Origin: Leucobacter chromiireducens subsp. solipictus
GTDB taxonomy: Bacteria; Actinomycetota; Actinomycetes; Actinomycetales; Microbacteriaceae
Length of the DNA: 64,000 nucleotides
Assembly: GCF_016758195.1 (NCBI RefSeq)
Contig: NZ_QYAC01000002.1
Span: 372,001 to 436,000 of the forward strand
Direction: 5' to 3'
The notes under the pieces are model-generated. The model did no database searches and was not told the origin of the DNA. It saw only the letters and a list, made by a program, of their open reading frames with translations. How positions within the stretch are numbered: position 1 is the first letter of the stretch; each line of letters starts with the position of its first letter. Position numbers and translations under genes: made by a program. Positions 52,985-61,709 of this stretch are shown in pieces.

Positions 52985-54484
52985 CTAGTCGCCCGCGGGG
53001 AGCGGGGTGGAGCCGGTGGCGGGCTGCTCGTGCGCCGGCAGGTCCACGCGGAAGGTTGCGCCGCCGCCCGGGGTATCGTGCACGCTCACGGTGCCGCGGT
53101 GCGCCTCCACGATCGACTGCACGATCGCAAGGCCCAGCCCGGAGCCGCCCGTCTCCCGGTTGCGGGAGGAGTCCGCGCGCCAGAGGCGGCCGAATATCTT
53201 GTCCCGGATCTGTTCGGGCACGCCCTCGCCGTGGTCGACGATCTCGAAGCGGCCGATCGTGGGTGCGCCCTCCGCCACGGGCGGCGCGGAGACCACGATC
53301 TCGATCGGACTGCCCTCGGGGGTGTGCCGCATGGCGTTGCCGATGAGGTTCGTGAGGAGCTGTCGCACCTTGTGCTCGTCGCCGGTCACGGTGGGGTCGG
53401 CCGCGTCCTCGACGACGGTGACCTCTCGGTCGGGTGCCTGTGCGCGGGCGTCGAGGGCGGCGTCCCGGGCAAGCTGGTTCAGGGGGAGGGACGTAAGCTG
53501 CAGCGGCCGGCGTTCGTCGAGGCGCGCGAGGGCCAGAAGATCCTCCACGAGGGAGGTCATGCGGATCGCTTCTTTCTCGATCCGCTCCATCGCCTGTCCG
53601 ACCTGTTCGGTGTCCTGCAGCGCGCCCATCCGGTAGAGCTCGGCGTAGCCGCGGACGGACACGAGGGGCGTGCGGAGTTCATGGCTCGCGTCACCGATGA
53701 AGCGGCGCATCCGGTCGATCGTGTGCGCTTGCTCTTCGATGGACCCGTCGAGCCGATCGAGCATGATGTTCAGGGATTCCCCGAGGTGCCCCACCTCCGT
53801 GTGCGGGCTTGCCACCATGATCCGCTTCGAGGTGTCGCCGCGGGCGATCTCGAGCGCCGTTTGTTCGACCTCCGCGAGGGGTAGGAACGTGGTGGTGACG
53901 AGGAGCCGCGTGAGCGCCGCACCGAGTAGGATCACGGCGATGCCGAAGCCCGTGAAGATGATGACGTACTGCGCGACGACCTGATTGATCCCCGCCATGG
54001 AAGAGGCGATGAGCAGGATGGCGCTCTGCTCGCCCGGTACCAGGATCGGGATCGCAATGGCACGCCAATCGACGCGGTCCGGGCTCGTCATCTGGATGAT
54101 CTGCGCCGGATCCTGCGTGACCGAGTCGAGGGTCATCGGGTGTTGCAGCTCAGGCACGGAGGAGGGCCGCAGCCCCAGGGTGTTGTCGTACTGCAGCGCG
54201 CCTGAGGAGTCGAAGAGCGCCACGTAGTACTGCTGGTTCGCGTAGCGAATGTCCTCCGGGCTGAGCTGCGAACCGTTCGCGTCAACCGCGAGTGCGGCGG
54301 TCGGATCCTTGCGCAGCTGCAGCAGGGAGGAGGTTTGATTGGAGAGCAGCATCGGCCGCAGCACCGAGAGGGTGCCGACTCCCGCAACGACGAGTCCCAG
54401 GAACAGGATGAACACCGTGACCCCGGTGATCTTCGCGCGCAGCGAGATGTCGGCCCATCGGTCGGTGAAGCTCTGCCGGGCCAC
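52985..54484 (-). CDS. OmpR-partner sensor histidine kinase
   Basis: The 499-residue protein has two membrane helices (VTVFILFLGLVVAGVGTLSVL and YVIIFTGFGIAVILLGAAL) around a ~140-residue outer sensor, a HAMP linker, the H-box GDASHELRTPLVSVRGYAELY, the N-box NLIGNAMRHTPEG, then VDHGEGVPEQI and ETGGSGLGLAIVQSIVEAH. It phosphorylates the regulator encoded 1 nt upstream in the operon. It resembles the mycobacterial TcrY/MprB class; the signal is unknown. It ends beside the repeat array. Confidence 0.93.
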   Translation of the reverse strand: MARQSFTDRWADISLRAKITGVTVFILFLGLVVAGVGTLSVLRPMLLSNQTSSLLQLRKDPTAALAVDANGSQLSPEDIRYANQQYYVALFDSSGALQYDNTLGLRPSSVPELQHPMTLDSVTQDPAQIIQMTSPDRVDWRAIAIPILVPGEQSAILLIASSMAGINQVVAQYVIIFTGFGIAVILLGAALTRLLVTTTFLPLAEVEQTALEIARGDTSKRIMVASPHTEVGHLGESLNIMLDRLDGSIEEQAHTIDRMRRFIGDASHELRTPLVSVRGYAELYRMGALQDTEQVGQAMERIEKEAIRMTSLVEDLLALARLDERRPLQLTSLPLNQLARDAALDARAQAPDREVTVVEDAADPTVTGDEHKVRQLLTNLIGNAMRHTPEGSPIEIVVSAPPVAEGAPTIGRFEIVDHGEGVPEQIRDKIFGRLWRADSSRNRETGGSGLGLAIVQSIVEAHRGTVSVHDTPGGGATFRVDLPAHEQPATGSTPLPAGD

Positions 54485-54485
54485 G

Positions 54486-55187
54486 CTACTTTGCTTCGGT
54501 CTTGAGCATGTACCCGAAGCCGCGCTTCGTCTGGATCAGCGATTCCTCGGTCAGCGGATCAAGCTTGCGGCGCAGGTAGGAGATGTAGGACTCGACGATG
54601 CCGGCGTCGCCGTTGAAGTCGTATTCCCACACGTGATCGAGGATCTGCGCTTTCGACAAGACGCGGTTCGCGTTCTGCATCAGGTACCGCAGCAGCTTGA
54701 ACTCGGTGGGGGAGAGCTCCACGGAGGCGCCCCCGACGGAGACCTCGTGGGTGTCCTGATCCATGGTGATCGGGCCGACCGTGAGGACCGAGTCCTCGTC
54801 CTCCTGGATGGTGCGGCGGAGCACGGCCTTGATGCGCGCGATGATCTCGTCGAGGCTGAACGGCTTCGTGACGTAGTCGTCGCCGCCGACCGTGAGGCCC
54901 TCGATCTTGTCCTCGGTGTCGTCCTTCGCGGTGAGGAAGATAATGGGTGCGGTATAGCCGGCGGAGCGGAGCCGCTTCGTGACACTGAATCCGTTCATGT
55001 CGGGCAGCATCACGTCGAGCACGATCAGGTCGGGCTCCTCCTCCAGTACGGCGGAGATGGTCTGCGCGCCGTTGGCGACGGCGCGCACACCGAACCCAGC
55101 GAACCGGAGGCTCGTGCTGAGCAGCTCGCGGATGTTGGGCTCGTCGTCAACGATCAGAATCCGGGGTCCCTTTGGCTGAGTGTTCAT
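54486..55187 (-). CDS. OmpR/PhoB-family response regulator
   Basis: The 233-residue protein starts at ATG 55187 (MNTQPKGPRILIVDDEPNIR). The receiver domain has its phospho-acceptor Asp in IVLDVMLPDMNGF and KPFSLDEI at its end. The winged helix (~135-230) has SPTEFKLLRYLMQNANRVLSKAQ, ESYISYLRRKLD and KRGFGYML. It is paired with the downstream kinase. The longer frame to 55457 runs through GGAGCC repeats and is rejected. Confidence 0.95.
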   Translation of the reverse strand: MNTQPKGPRILIVDDEPNIRELLSTSLRFAGFGVRAVANGAQTISAVLEEEPDLIVLDVMLPDMNGFSVTKRLRSAGYTAPIIFLTAKDDTEDKIEGLTVGGDDYVTKPFSLDEIIARIKAVLRRTIQEDEDSVLTVGPITMDQDTHEVSVGGASVELSPTEFKLLRYLMQNANRVLSKAQILDHVWEYDFNGDAGIVESYISYLRRKLDPLTEESLIQTKRGFGYMLKTEAK

Positions 55188-55237
55188 GTTCCCAGTCTCT
55201 GATTGTTTGCTATGAACTAGCTGGAAGGTAGGTCCGC

Positions 55238-55329
55238 GTGTCGCCGGAGCCGGAGCCGGAGCTGGACCGGAGCCGGAGCCGGAGCAGGAGCCGGGCCCAG
55301 GACGGAGCGGGCACCGGCCCCGGCGACAC
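55238..55329. repeat. GGAGCC microsatellite inside a 10-bp perfect inverted repeat
   Basis: GTGTCGCCGG (55238-55247) and CCGGCGACAC (55320-55329) bracket ~70 nt of GGAGCC/GGAGCA repeats. It lies between the regulator's start and the end of the solute-binding-protein gene; could end that transcript. Confidence 0.6.
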
Positions 55330-55345
55330 GCAGCGCAGGATCGGC

Positions 55346-56467
55346 CTACGCCCCGGTCACCCACTTCGCCCAGGCATCGGACATCGCGTCGTAGTTCTCG
55401 ACCCAGAAGTCGAAGTTCGGGACGTGGCCGGTCTCGAAGCGCGTGCTCGCGAGCCACTCGGCGAGCACGTCGTCAACCTGGGGCTCCGCGTTGACGTTCA
55501 CCGGCGACATCGAGTTCAGCTCGGTCATCCCCGCCTGCTGCTCCGCCCCGAGGAAGTAGTTGATCGCGGCGTGCGAGGCGGCGGGATCCTTCGCTCCCTT
55601 CGGGATCGCGGTCGAGTCGATCGCGACGAGCCACTCATCCCACACGGGGGCGATCGGGGCCCCGGCCTCCGCGGCACCGTAGCCGCGACCGGACCACACG
55701 AAGCCCATGACGGCCTCGCCGCTTTCGAGCTGCTGCTGCGCCTGGGCGCCGGTAGACCACGCGATCATGTCGCTGCCGAGGCTCTCGTACTTCGCGATGG
55801 CCTGGTCGATGTGTTCCGGCTGCAGATTGTCGAGGTCCACGCCGTCGGCGAGCAGCGGGAACTCGAGGTTCTGCGGGTCGACGTAGGTGGTCTGGGGCAC
55901 GGTGCGCTTGCCCGGGAACTTCTCGGTGTCGAAGAAGTCGGCGGCGCTCTTCGGCGGATTGTCCCCAAACGCCTCGGTGTTGTACGCGATCACGAAGCCG
56001 TACATCACGTTCGGGATCATGCACTCATCTGTGATGGTGCCCTCGGGGAGCTCCGAGGTGTCGATCAGTGAACGGTCGATCTTCTCGTAGAGCGTGCCGC
56101 AGCCGCGCGCGGTGTCGACCTGCGAGGTGTCGACGATGTCCCAGACCACATTGCCACCGTCGACCATGGCCTTGAGCTTGCCGGAGTCGAATGCGTCCAT
56201 CTGCATCGTCGCGCCCGAGGCCGTCGCGAACGGCTGCCAGATCGCTTCGTCCTGGCCCTCCTGGAAGATGCCGCCGGGTCCGGCGTAGGTGAGGGTGGTG
56301 CCGGCGAGGATTCCCTCGGGGATCTCGCCGACGACGGGGGTGCCGAAGTCGCGGTCGGCCGCGGGCTCGGCGGCCGGGCTCGCGCACGCGGCGAGCAGGA
56401 TCCCCGCGGCGCCGAGGAGCGCGACCGCGGAGAGCGGGCGGGTGAGTGAGCGGGAGAGGGTCGTCAT
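55346..56467 (-). CDS. PotD-like extracellular solute-binding lipoprotein
   Basis: The 373-residue protein has lipobox LLAAC and the family-1 binding fold of spermidine/putrescine-type receptors: VWDIVDTSQVDTA, YGFVIAYNTEAFGDNPPKSAADFFD, FPGKRTVP, then SGEAVMGFVWSGRGYGAA and ASHAAINYFLGAEQQ. It probably binds a polyamine or guanidino compound. It is the last gene of the ureohydrolase operon (55-nt gap). No permease or ATPase gene is adjacent, so it must share a transporter encoded elsewhere. Confidence 0.88.
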   Translation of the reverse strand: MTTLSRSLTRPLSAVALLGAAGILLAACASPAAEPAADRDFGTPVVGEIPEGILAGTTLTYAGPGGIFQEGQDEAIWQPFATASGATMQMDAFDSGKLKAMVDGGNVVWDIVDTSQVDTARGCGTLYEKIDRSLIDTSELPEGTITDECMIPNVMYGFVIAYNTEAFGDNPPKSAADFFDTEKFPGKRTVPQTTYVDPQNLEFPLLADGVDLDNLQPEHIDQAIAKYESLGSDMIAWSTGAQAQQQLESGEAVMGFVWSGRGYGAAEAGAPIAPVWDEWLVAIDSTAIPKGAKDPAASHAAINYFLGAEQQAGMTELNSMSPVNVNAEPQVDDVLAEWLASTRFETGHVPNFDFWVENYDAMSDAWAKWVTGA

Positions 56468-56522
56468 TGATTCTTCCGTTTCGTCGTGCGGGTGCCCGTG
56501 GGCACCCGCGGGATGGGGTGGG

Positions 56523-57500
56523 TCAGCGCCCCCAGAGGGACAGGAACTCGTACGCGACGTGCGCCGCGGCGAGCGAGGTGACGTCGGCGTGGTCGTAGGC
56601 CGGGGCGACCTCGACGACGTCGGCGCCGACGATGTTCAACGGGGCCAGGCCCCGGATCAGGTACAGGAGCTCGCGACTGGTGAGGCCGCCGGGCTCCGGG
56701 GTGCCGGTGCCGGGCGCGAACGCCGGATCGAGCACGTCGATGTCGACGGACACGTACACGGGCCGGCCATCGAGTCGGCGCAGCATCTGGTCGAGGATCC
56801 CCTCGAGCCCGGTCGTGGAGAACTCGCTCGAGTGCACGGTCTGGAAGCCCAGCGCGCGATCCTCCGACAGATCCTGCGGACCGTAAAGCGGCCCGCGGAT
56901 CCCGATGTGCATGCAGCCCTCGGGGTCGAGCAGGCCCTCCTCCGAAGCCCGCCGGAAGGGGGTGCCGTGGTGCATGGCGGCCCCGAAGTAGGTCCCGAAG
57001 GTGTCGATGTGTGCGTCGAAGTGGAGGACGGAGATGGGGCCGTGGTGCCGCGCCAGTGTCTTGATCGAGGGGTAGGCGATGGTGTGGTCCCCGCCCAGGA
57101 GCACCAGCTTGCCGGCGCGCTCGCGGGCCGCGGCGAGCCCGGTGAGCATGGCATCGACGGCGCGGTCCACGCCGAAGGGGGTGACCGCCAGGTTCCCGAC
57201 GTCGGCGACCTGGTGCGCGGCGAACGGGAACGAATCGAGTTCGACGTTGTAGGGGCGGATCAGGTGGCTGGCCCCGCGGATGCCCTCGGGGCCAAAGCGT
57301 GCGCCCGGGCGGAAGGTGACGCCCGAGTCAAACGGGATGCCGATCACCCCGGCCTGCGCTTCGCCGACCTCGGCCAGGCTGGGCAGGCCTGCGAAGGTGC
57401 CGGGGCCCGCGAAGCGGGGCACCTGGGAGAAATCGACCTGGCCGGTGACGGGGCGGCCGTCGCGGCTCACGCCGGTGGTGTAGGGGAGTTCGAGGGTCAT
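56523..57500 (-). CDS. Ureohydrolase (agmatinase or guanidinobutyrase-like)
   Basis: The 325-residue protein is of the arginase/agmatinase superfamily. All manganese ligands are present: His in GGDHTIAYP, D-x-H-x-D in FDAHIDTF, and D-x-D in SVDIDVLDPAFAPGTGTPEPGG. It removes urea from a guanidino substrate. With a 2-ketoarginine-decarboxylase-like gene overlapping by 4 bases, 4-guanidinobutyrate is the more likely substrate than agmatine (inference from context). Start: ATG 57500. Confidence 0.92.
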   Translation of the reverse strand: MTLELPYTTGVSRDGRPVTGQVDFSQVPRFAGPGTFAGLPSLAEVGEAQAGVIGIPFDSGVTFRPGARFGPEGIRGASHLIRPYNVELDSFPFAAHQVADVGNLAVTPFGVDRAVDAMLTGLAAARERAGKLVLLGGDHTIAYPSIKTLARHHGPISVLHFDAHIDTFGTYFGAAMHHGTPFRRASEEGLLDPEGCMHIGIRGPLYGPQDLSEDRALGFQTVHSSEFSTTGLEGILDQMLRRLDGRPVYVSVDIDVLDPAFAPGTGTPEPGGLTSRELLYLIRGLAPLNIVGADVVEVAPAYDHADVTSLAAAHVAYEFLSLWGR

Positions 57501-59125
57501 GCGGGGGTGCCTTCCTGGAGTGCATCGGCTTCGACGCGGTGCTCGGCCGGGGCCTGCACCACGATGACGGAGAGGCCTGGCTCAGCGGTCGCGGCGCGCA
57601 ACGCCGCGGTGAGTTCGGCCGGGCTGGTGGGGCGCGCGATCTCGGCACCGAAACCCGCGGCGATCATGCCGAGATCCTGTGCGGTGGTGCGCACGCCCGC
57701 GGGACGGATGTCGGTGCGGGCGAACGAGACTTCGATCTCGCGGTAGCCGCCGTTGTCCCAGATCACGAACGTGATGTTCGCACCGAGATCGCGCGCTGTG
57801 GCCAGCTCCGGCAGCGTGAAGAGTGCGCTGCCATCGCCGGCGAGCGCCACGACGGGCGTGTCCGGGGCGGCGATGGCGGCACCGATCGCCATGGGGAGCG
57901 CGGGGCCGAGGGTACCGTAGCCGTAGGGTGCGAGCCACCGTCCCGGGGTGTCGAGCGGGAGGAAGTGGTGCGCCTGATACGCGAGCTGCGCGGAGTCCGC
58001 GGTGAGAATGGCGCCCTCCGGGAGGGCATCGGCCACCGCGTCGATCCAGGGGGTGTGCGGATCCGCGGCGCGCTCAGCTGCGAGACCGGCGCGGGCCGCC
58101 GCCGCTCGTGCCGTTCCGGCGGCGCTCGCCGCAGCGTCCGGTGCCGGGAGTGCCGCGAGTGCGGCCTCGGCGAACGCGGCGACGCGGAGCGCGAGCGTCG
58201 GCTGGTGCTGGTCCGGGTGGGTCACCGCGGGGTCGATGTCCACGCGGAGGACGTCCGCGAGCCGGGGTTCCGGGGTGCCGGTGAACAACACCTCAAAATC
58301 GGAGAGTTCGGTGCCGAGGCCGATCACGAGATCCGCGGCGCTGACGAGTTCCTGTGTGCGCGGGAACGGCATGCTGATGCCCGCGTTCAGCGGGTGCGCC
58401 TCGGGCAGTAGCCCCTTGGCGTTGCCGGTCAGGATGACGGGGGCCGCGAGGCGCTCGGCGAGCGCCTGCACGGCGGGGCCGTCGTGGCGTGCTCCGCCGC
58501 CCGCGATGATGACGGGGGAGCTGGCCGCCGAAAGTCGTGCAAGTTCCGCCGCGAGGCGGGGCGCGGGTGCGGCATCGGGTGCGGCCTCGGGATTCGGCGC
58601 GGGCCGGTGCAGCTCGCCCACCTCCTCCGCAAGGAGGTCGCGCGGGATCCCGATGTAGACGGGGCGCGGACGCTCCCGCTCCCAGCGGGTGAAGGCCTCG
58701 TCGATGAGCTCGGGCACGCGTTCGGCCGTGGTCACGGTTTCGCTGAACAGGGTGAACGGGCGGAGCACCTCGGCGAGGTCCGGGGTGTCGTGCAGCGTGC
58801 CGCGGTGGGCGCCGAGCTGTTCGCGCGTGACCGTGGACCCGATGACGAGCATGGGGATGGAATCGTGCCAGGCCTGCCCGATCGGTGTGAGCGCGTTGAG
58901 TACCCCGGGCCCGGTGATCAGGTAGCACACGCCGGGGGTGCCGGAGACGCGCGTGTAGGCGTCCGCCATAAACGCGGCACCTTGCTCGTGGCGCGGGATG
59001 GTGACGCTGAGCCCGCTCCGGTCGATATCGCGGAAGAGTTCGAGCGTGTGCACCCCGGGGATTCCGAAGACCTGCGAGATGCCGTATTCGCTGAGCAGTG
59101 AGCTGATGGCCTGGCCGAGCCGCAT
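57497..59125 (-). CDS. ThDP-dependent decarboxylase, acetolactate-synthase-like; possibly 5-guanidino-2-oxopentanoate decarboxylase
   Basis: The 542-residue three-domain ThDP enzyme has the Pyr domain with VFGIPGVHTLELF and the catalytic Glu in RHEQGAAFMADAY, a central domain with IIAGGGARHDG, and the PP domain with the ThDP motif GDGSALFTLPELATA...WDNGGY. In ALS itself a FAD site and a regulatory partner would be expected; no small subunit is near. With the ureohydrolase it matches the AruI/GbuA arginine-transaminase route of Pseudomonas. The specific substrate is inference. Confidence 0.85.
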   Translation of the reverse strand: MRLGQAISSLLSEYGISQVFGIPGVHTLELFRDIDRSGLSVTIPRHEQGAAFMADAYTRVSGTPGVCYLITGPGVLNALTPIGQAWHDSIPMLVIGSTVTREQLGAHRGTLHDTPDLAEVLRPFTLFSETVTTAERVPELIDEAFTRWERERPRPVYIGIPRDLLAEEVGELHRPAPNPEAAPDAAPAPRLAAELARLSAASSPVIIAGGGARHDGPAVQALAERLAAPVILTGNAKGLLPEAHPLNAGISMPFPRTQELVSAADLVIGLGTELSDFEVLFTGTPEPRLADVLRVDIDPAVTHPDQHQPTLALRVAAFAEAALAALPAPDAAASAAGTARAAAARAGLAAERAADPHTPWIDAVADALPEGAILTADSAQLAYQAHHFLPLDTPGRWLAPYGYGTLGPALPMAIGAAIAAPDTPVVALAGDGSALFTLPELATARDLGANITFVIWDNGGYREIEVSFARTDIRPAGVRTTAQDLGMIAAGFGAEIARPTSPAELTAALRAATAEPGLSVIVVQAPAEHRVEADALQEGTPA

Positions 59126-59225
59126 GTGCTGCGTCCCTTCTGCGGACCTCGTCGTCCGCGCCGTGTTTTATGTGACAATACTCTGTGAGGTCATACTAAA
59201 CAGCAGTCGCGGCTTTCGTCAACGG

Positions 59226-59231
59226 TAGACT
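59226..59231 (+). promoter_or_regulatory. -10 box of a probable leaderless promoter (XRE-cupin)
   Basis: TAGACT, then 6 nt, then ATG 59238. The divergent 112-bp spacer likely also holds the decarboxylase promoter and the regulator's operator. Confidence 0.5.
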
Positions 59232-59237
59232 CCGTGC

Positions 59238-59831
59238 ATGACCGAACGAAGTACCACGGTGCGTCAGCCCCACACGGGCGCGTCTGAACAGCTGGCGCAG
59301 ATCGGCTTCCGGCTGCGCGTCGCCCGCGAGGAACGGGGCATGACGATCAGCAGCGTCGCCGACTTCACCGGCCTCACCAAGGGCTTCATCTCGCAGGTCG
59401 AGCGCGGCCTCGCCTCGGCCTCGATCTCCTCACTCGCCGCGATCTGCGACGCGCTCACCATGCCGATGGGGCGGCTCTTCGACCCGCCGAAGATCTACGT
59501 CAATCGCCTGGCGGAGCGGAAGCCGGCCATGCTCATGGGCGACGGCGTGGCCGACACGATCCTCACCCCGCCCGGGCAGAGCGACGTGCAGGTCATCGAG
59601 ACCTGGGTCGAGCCGGGTGGCGGCTTCGAGCCTGAGCCCTACCGGCTTCCCGTGGACCGCGAATTCGTGGTCGTGCTGGCGGGCGAACTGGAACTCCGGA
59701 TCGAGGCCGAGACGTTCCTCCTCGCCGAGGGGGACACCATGAGCTTCGACGCGCGGCACGCCCACATCTGGCGCAACCCCTCGGAGACCGAGCGGACGCG
59801 GGTGATGTGGGTGCTCTCCTCCCGCGTCTAG
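59238..59831 (+). CDS. XRE-family regulator with C-terminal cupin domain
   Basis: The 197-residue protein has an N-terminal helix-turn-helix (~22-80: LRVAREERGMTISSVADFTG, FISQVERGLASASISSL) and a C-terminal cupin (~115-195: ETWVEPGGGFEPEPYR, FVVVLAGELELRIEAETFLLAEGD, HIWRNPS). This PuuR/SutR-like plan usually binds a small metabolite and represses a neighbouring catabolic operon. It is divergent from the ThDP decarboxylase, ureohydrolase and solute-binding-protein operon, which it probably controls. Confidence 0.93.
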   Translation: MTERSTTVRQPHTGASEQLAQIGFRLRVAREERGMTISSVADFTGLTKGFISQVERGLASASISSLAAICDALTMPMGRLFDPPKIYVNRLAERKPAMLMGDGVADTILTPPGQSDVQVIETWVEPGGGFEPEPYRLPVDREFVVVLAGELELRIEAETFLLAEGDTMSFDARHAHIWRNPSETERTRVMWVLSSRV

Positions 59832-59898
59832 GGACGGGAGCGGAGGCGCGGCGGGTCTGTCGCATTGCGCGGCGCACCCATTTCGCGCGTCGCACAAA

Positions 59899-59968
59899 CC
59901 ACAGGAGATTCACGAAATCCGCGGAGATTTTCTCCCGAAATCGGGCCTGGGCGCAGGATCTCCTGTGG
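59899..59968 (+). repeat. 70-nt dispersed palindromic element, copy 8
   Basis: CCACAGGAGATTC and GGATCTCCTGTGG ends pair at 12 of 13 positions. This is the most regular copy. It sits between the converging XRE-cupin and XPB genes, in the 199-bp gap. Confidence 0.8.
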
Positions 59969-60030
59969 ATGTGGTGGTCGCGGCGGCGCGATTGCGGGGC
60001 CGGGGCCCGTGGGGGCCGGCGGCAGACTCG

Positions 60031-61665
60031 CTAGACCTGATCCTCGTCGAGGATCGTGTACGCGTAGCCCTGCTCCGCGAGGAACCGCTGCCGGTTCTGG
60101 GCGAAGTCCTGATCGACGGTGTCGCGAGTGATCAGCGTGTAGAACGACGCGGTCGCCCCGTTCGCCTTCGGGCGCAGCAGGCGGCCCAGGCGCTGCGCCT
60201 CCTCCTGCCGGGACCCGAAGGATCCGGAGATCTGAATCGCGACGGACGCATCCGGGAGATCTACGGAGAAGTTCGCCACCTTGGACACGACGAGGATCTT
60301 CTCTTCGCCGGAACGGAACGCCCCGAAGAGTCGTTCGCGCTCGTCCACCGGGGTCTGCCCCGTAATCAGTGGGGCCCCGAGCGCCTCCGACATGGATTCG
60401 AGCTGGTCGATGTACTGACCGATGACGAGCACGCTCTCGCCGGGGTGGTTGTCGATGATCCGGCGCGCGACCCGCTCCTTCACCGGGGCGCTCGCCGCGA
60501 TCCGGTAGCGGTCCTGATCTTCCGCGATCGCGTACTCCATGCGCTCGGACTCGGTGAGCCCCACGCGCACCTCGAAGCAGGCGGCCGGGGCAATGAAGCC
60601 CTGCGCCTCGATGTCTTTCCACGCGGCGTCGTAGCGCTTCGGCCCGATGAGGCTGAAGACGTCGCCCTCTCGACCGTCCTCACGGACGAGGGTCGCCGTG
60701 AGCCCCAGGCGACGGCGCGCCTGCAGGTCCGCGGTCAGCTTGAACACGGGCGCGGGGAGCAGGTGCACCTCGTCGTAGACGATGACGCCCCAGTCCTCGG
60801 CGTCGAGCAGCGACAGATGCGCGTACTCGCCCTTCCGGCGACTCGTGAGGATCTGGTACGTCGCGATCGTGACCGGCTTCACCTCTTTCACCTGCCCGGA
60901 ATACTCGCCGATCTCGTCCTCGGTGAGGCTCGTGCGGCGGAGAAGTTCGTCGCGCCACTGCCGCGCGGAGACGGCATTCGTGACGAGGATCAGCGTCTTC
61001 GCACCGACGGCCACCATCGAGGCCGCGCCCACGATGGTTTTCCCCGCGCCGCAGGGCAGCACGACCACCCCGGAGCCGCCGCGCTGGAAGGCTTCCACGG
61101 CTTTCGCCTGGTAGTCGCGAAGTTCCCAGCCCTCCTCGGCGAGGGCGATGTCGTAGGGTTCGCCCGGCGTATACCCGGCGAGATCCTCGGCAGGCCAGCC
61201 TCGGGCGACGAGCTGCTGTTTGAGTTCGCCGCGCGCCCACGCCTCGACCGGGTAGGTGAACTCGTCGCGCCGGTTGCCGAGCAGGGGTGCGATCTTCTTC
61301 GCGCTCGTCACCTCGCGCAGCACGGCGGCGTCTTCGGAGCGCAGGATCAGCTCGCCCTCGGCATCGCGCTCAATCGTGAGCCGGCCGTAGCGCCGCATCG
61401 TGTCCGCGATTTCCTCGGCGACGCCGGACGGGACCGGGAACTTTGCGTGCGTGTTCAGGGTCTCGAGGATCTCCTCGGCGGTGTGCCCGGCGGCCCGCGC
61501 GTTCCAGAGCCCGAGCCGGGTCACGCGATAGGTGTGGATGTGCTCGGGCGCGCGCTCCAGCTCCGCAAACACGGCGAGCTCGTGCCGAGCGTCCTCGGCG
61601 TCCGGGTGAGCGACCTCCAGAAGGACGGTGTGGTCGCTCTGCACGATGAGTGGGCCGAGTGTCAT
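60031..61665 (-). CDS. XPB/Rad25-type DNA repair helicase
   Basis: The 544-residue superfamily 2 helicase has an N-terminal helicase_C_3/DNA-damage-recognition part (~1-180), Walker A LPCGAGKTIV, DEVH box (VIVYDEVHLLPAP), TATLVREDGREGD, ITGQTPVDER, and motif VI FGSRQEEAQRLGRLLRP. Bacterial XPB unwinds DNA 3'-5' and is thought to act in repair. A TACACT box lies 8 nt before ATG 61665. The gene after it in the same direction, the helicase-associated protein, is its usual neighbour. Confidence 0.95.
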   Translation of the reverse strand: MTLGPLIVQSDHTVLLEVAHPDAEDARHELAVFAELERAPEHIHTYRVTRLGLWNARAAGHTAEEILETLNTHAKFPVPSGVAEEIADTMRRYGRLTIERDAEGELILRSEDAAVLREVTSAKKIAPLLGNRRDEFTYPVEAWARGELKQQLVARGWPAEDLAGYTPGEPYDIALAEEGWELRDYQAKAVEAFQRGGSGVVVLPCGAGKTIVGAASMVAVGAKTLILVTNAVSARQWRDELLRRTSLTEDEIGEYSGQVKEVKPVTIATYQILTSRRKGEYAHLSLLDAEDWGVIVYDEVHLLPAPVFKLTADLQARRRLGLTATLVREDGREGDVFSLIGPKRYDAAWKDIEAQGFIAPAACFEVRVGLTESERMEYAIAEDQDRYRIAASAPVKERVARRIIDNHPGESVLVIGQYIDQLESMSEALGAPLITGQTPVDERERLFGAFRSGEEKILVVSKVANFSVDLPDASVAIQISGSFGSRQEEAQRLGRLLRPKANGATASFYTLITRDTVDQDFAQNRQRFLAEQGYAYTILDEDQV

Positions 61666-61673
61666 AGCGAACC

Positions 61674-61679
61674 AGTGTA
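61674..61679 (-). promoter_or_regulatory. -10 box of the XPB helicase gene
   Basis: Minus-strand TACACT, 8 nt before ATG 61665. Confidence 0.45.
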
Positions 61680-61709
61680 GCTGGCGAGGATGAAAACAGT
61701 TCGTGCGGG

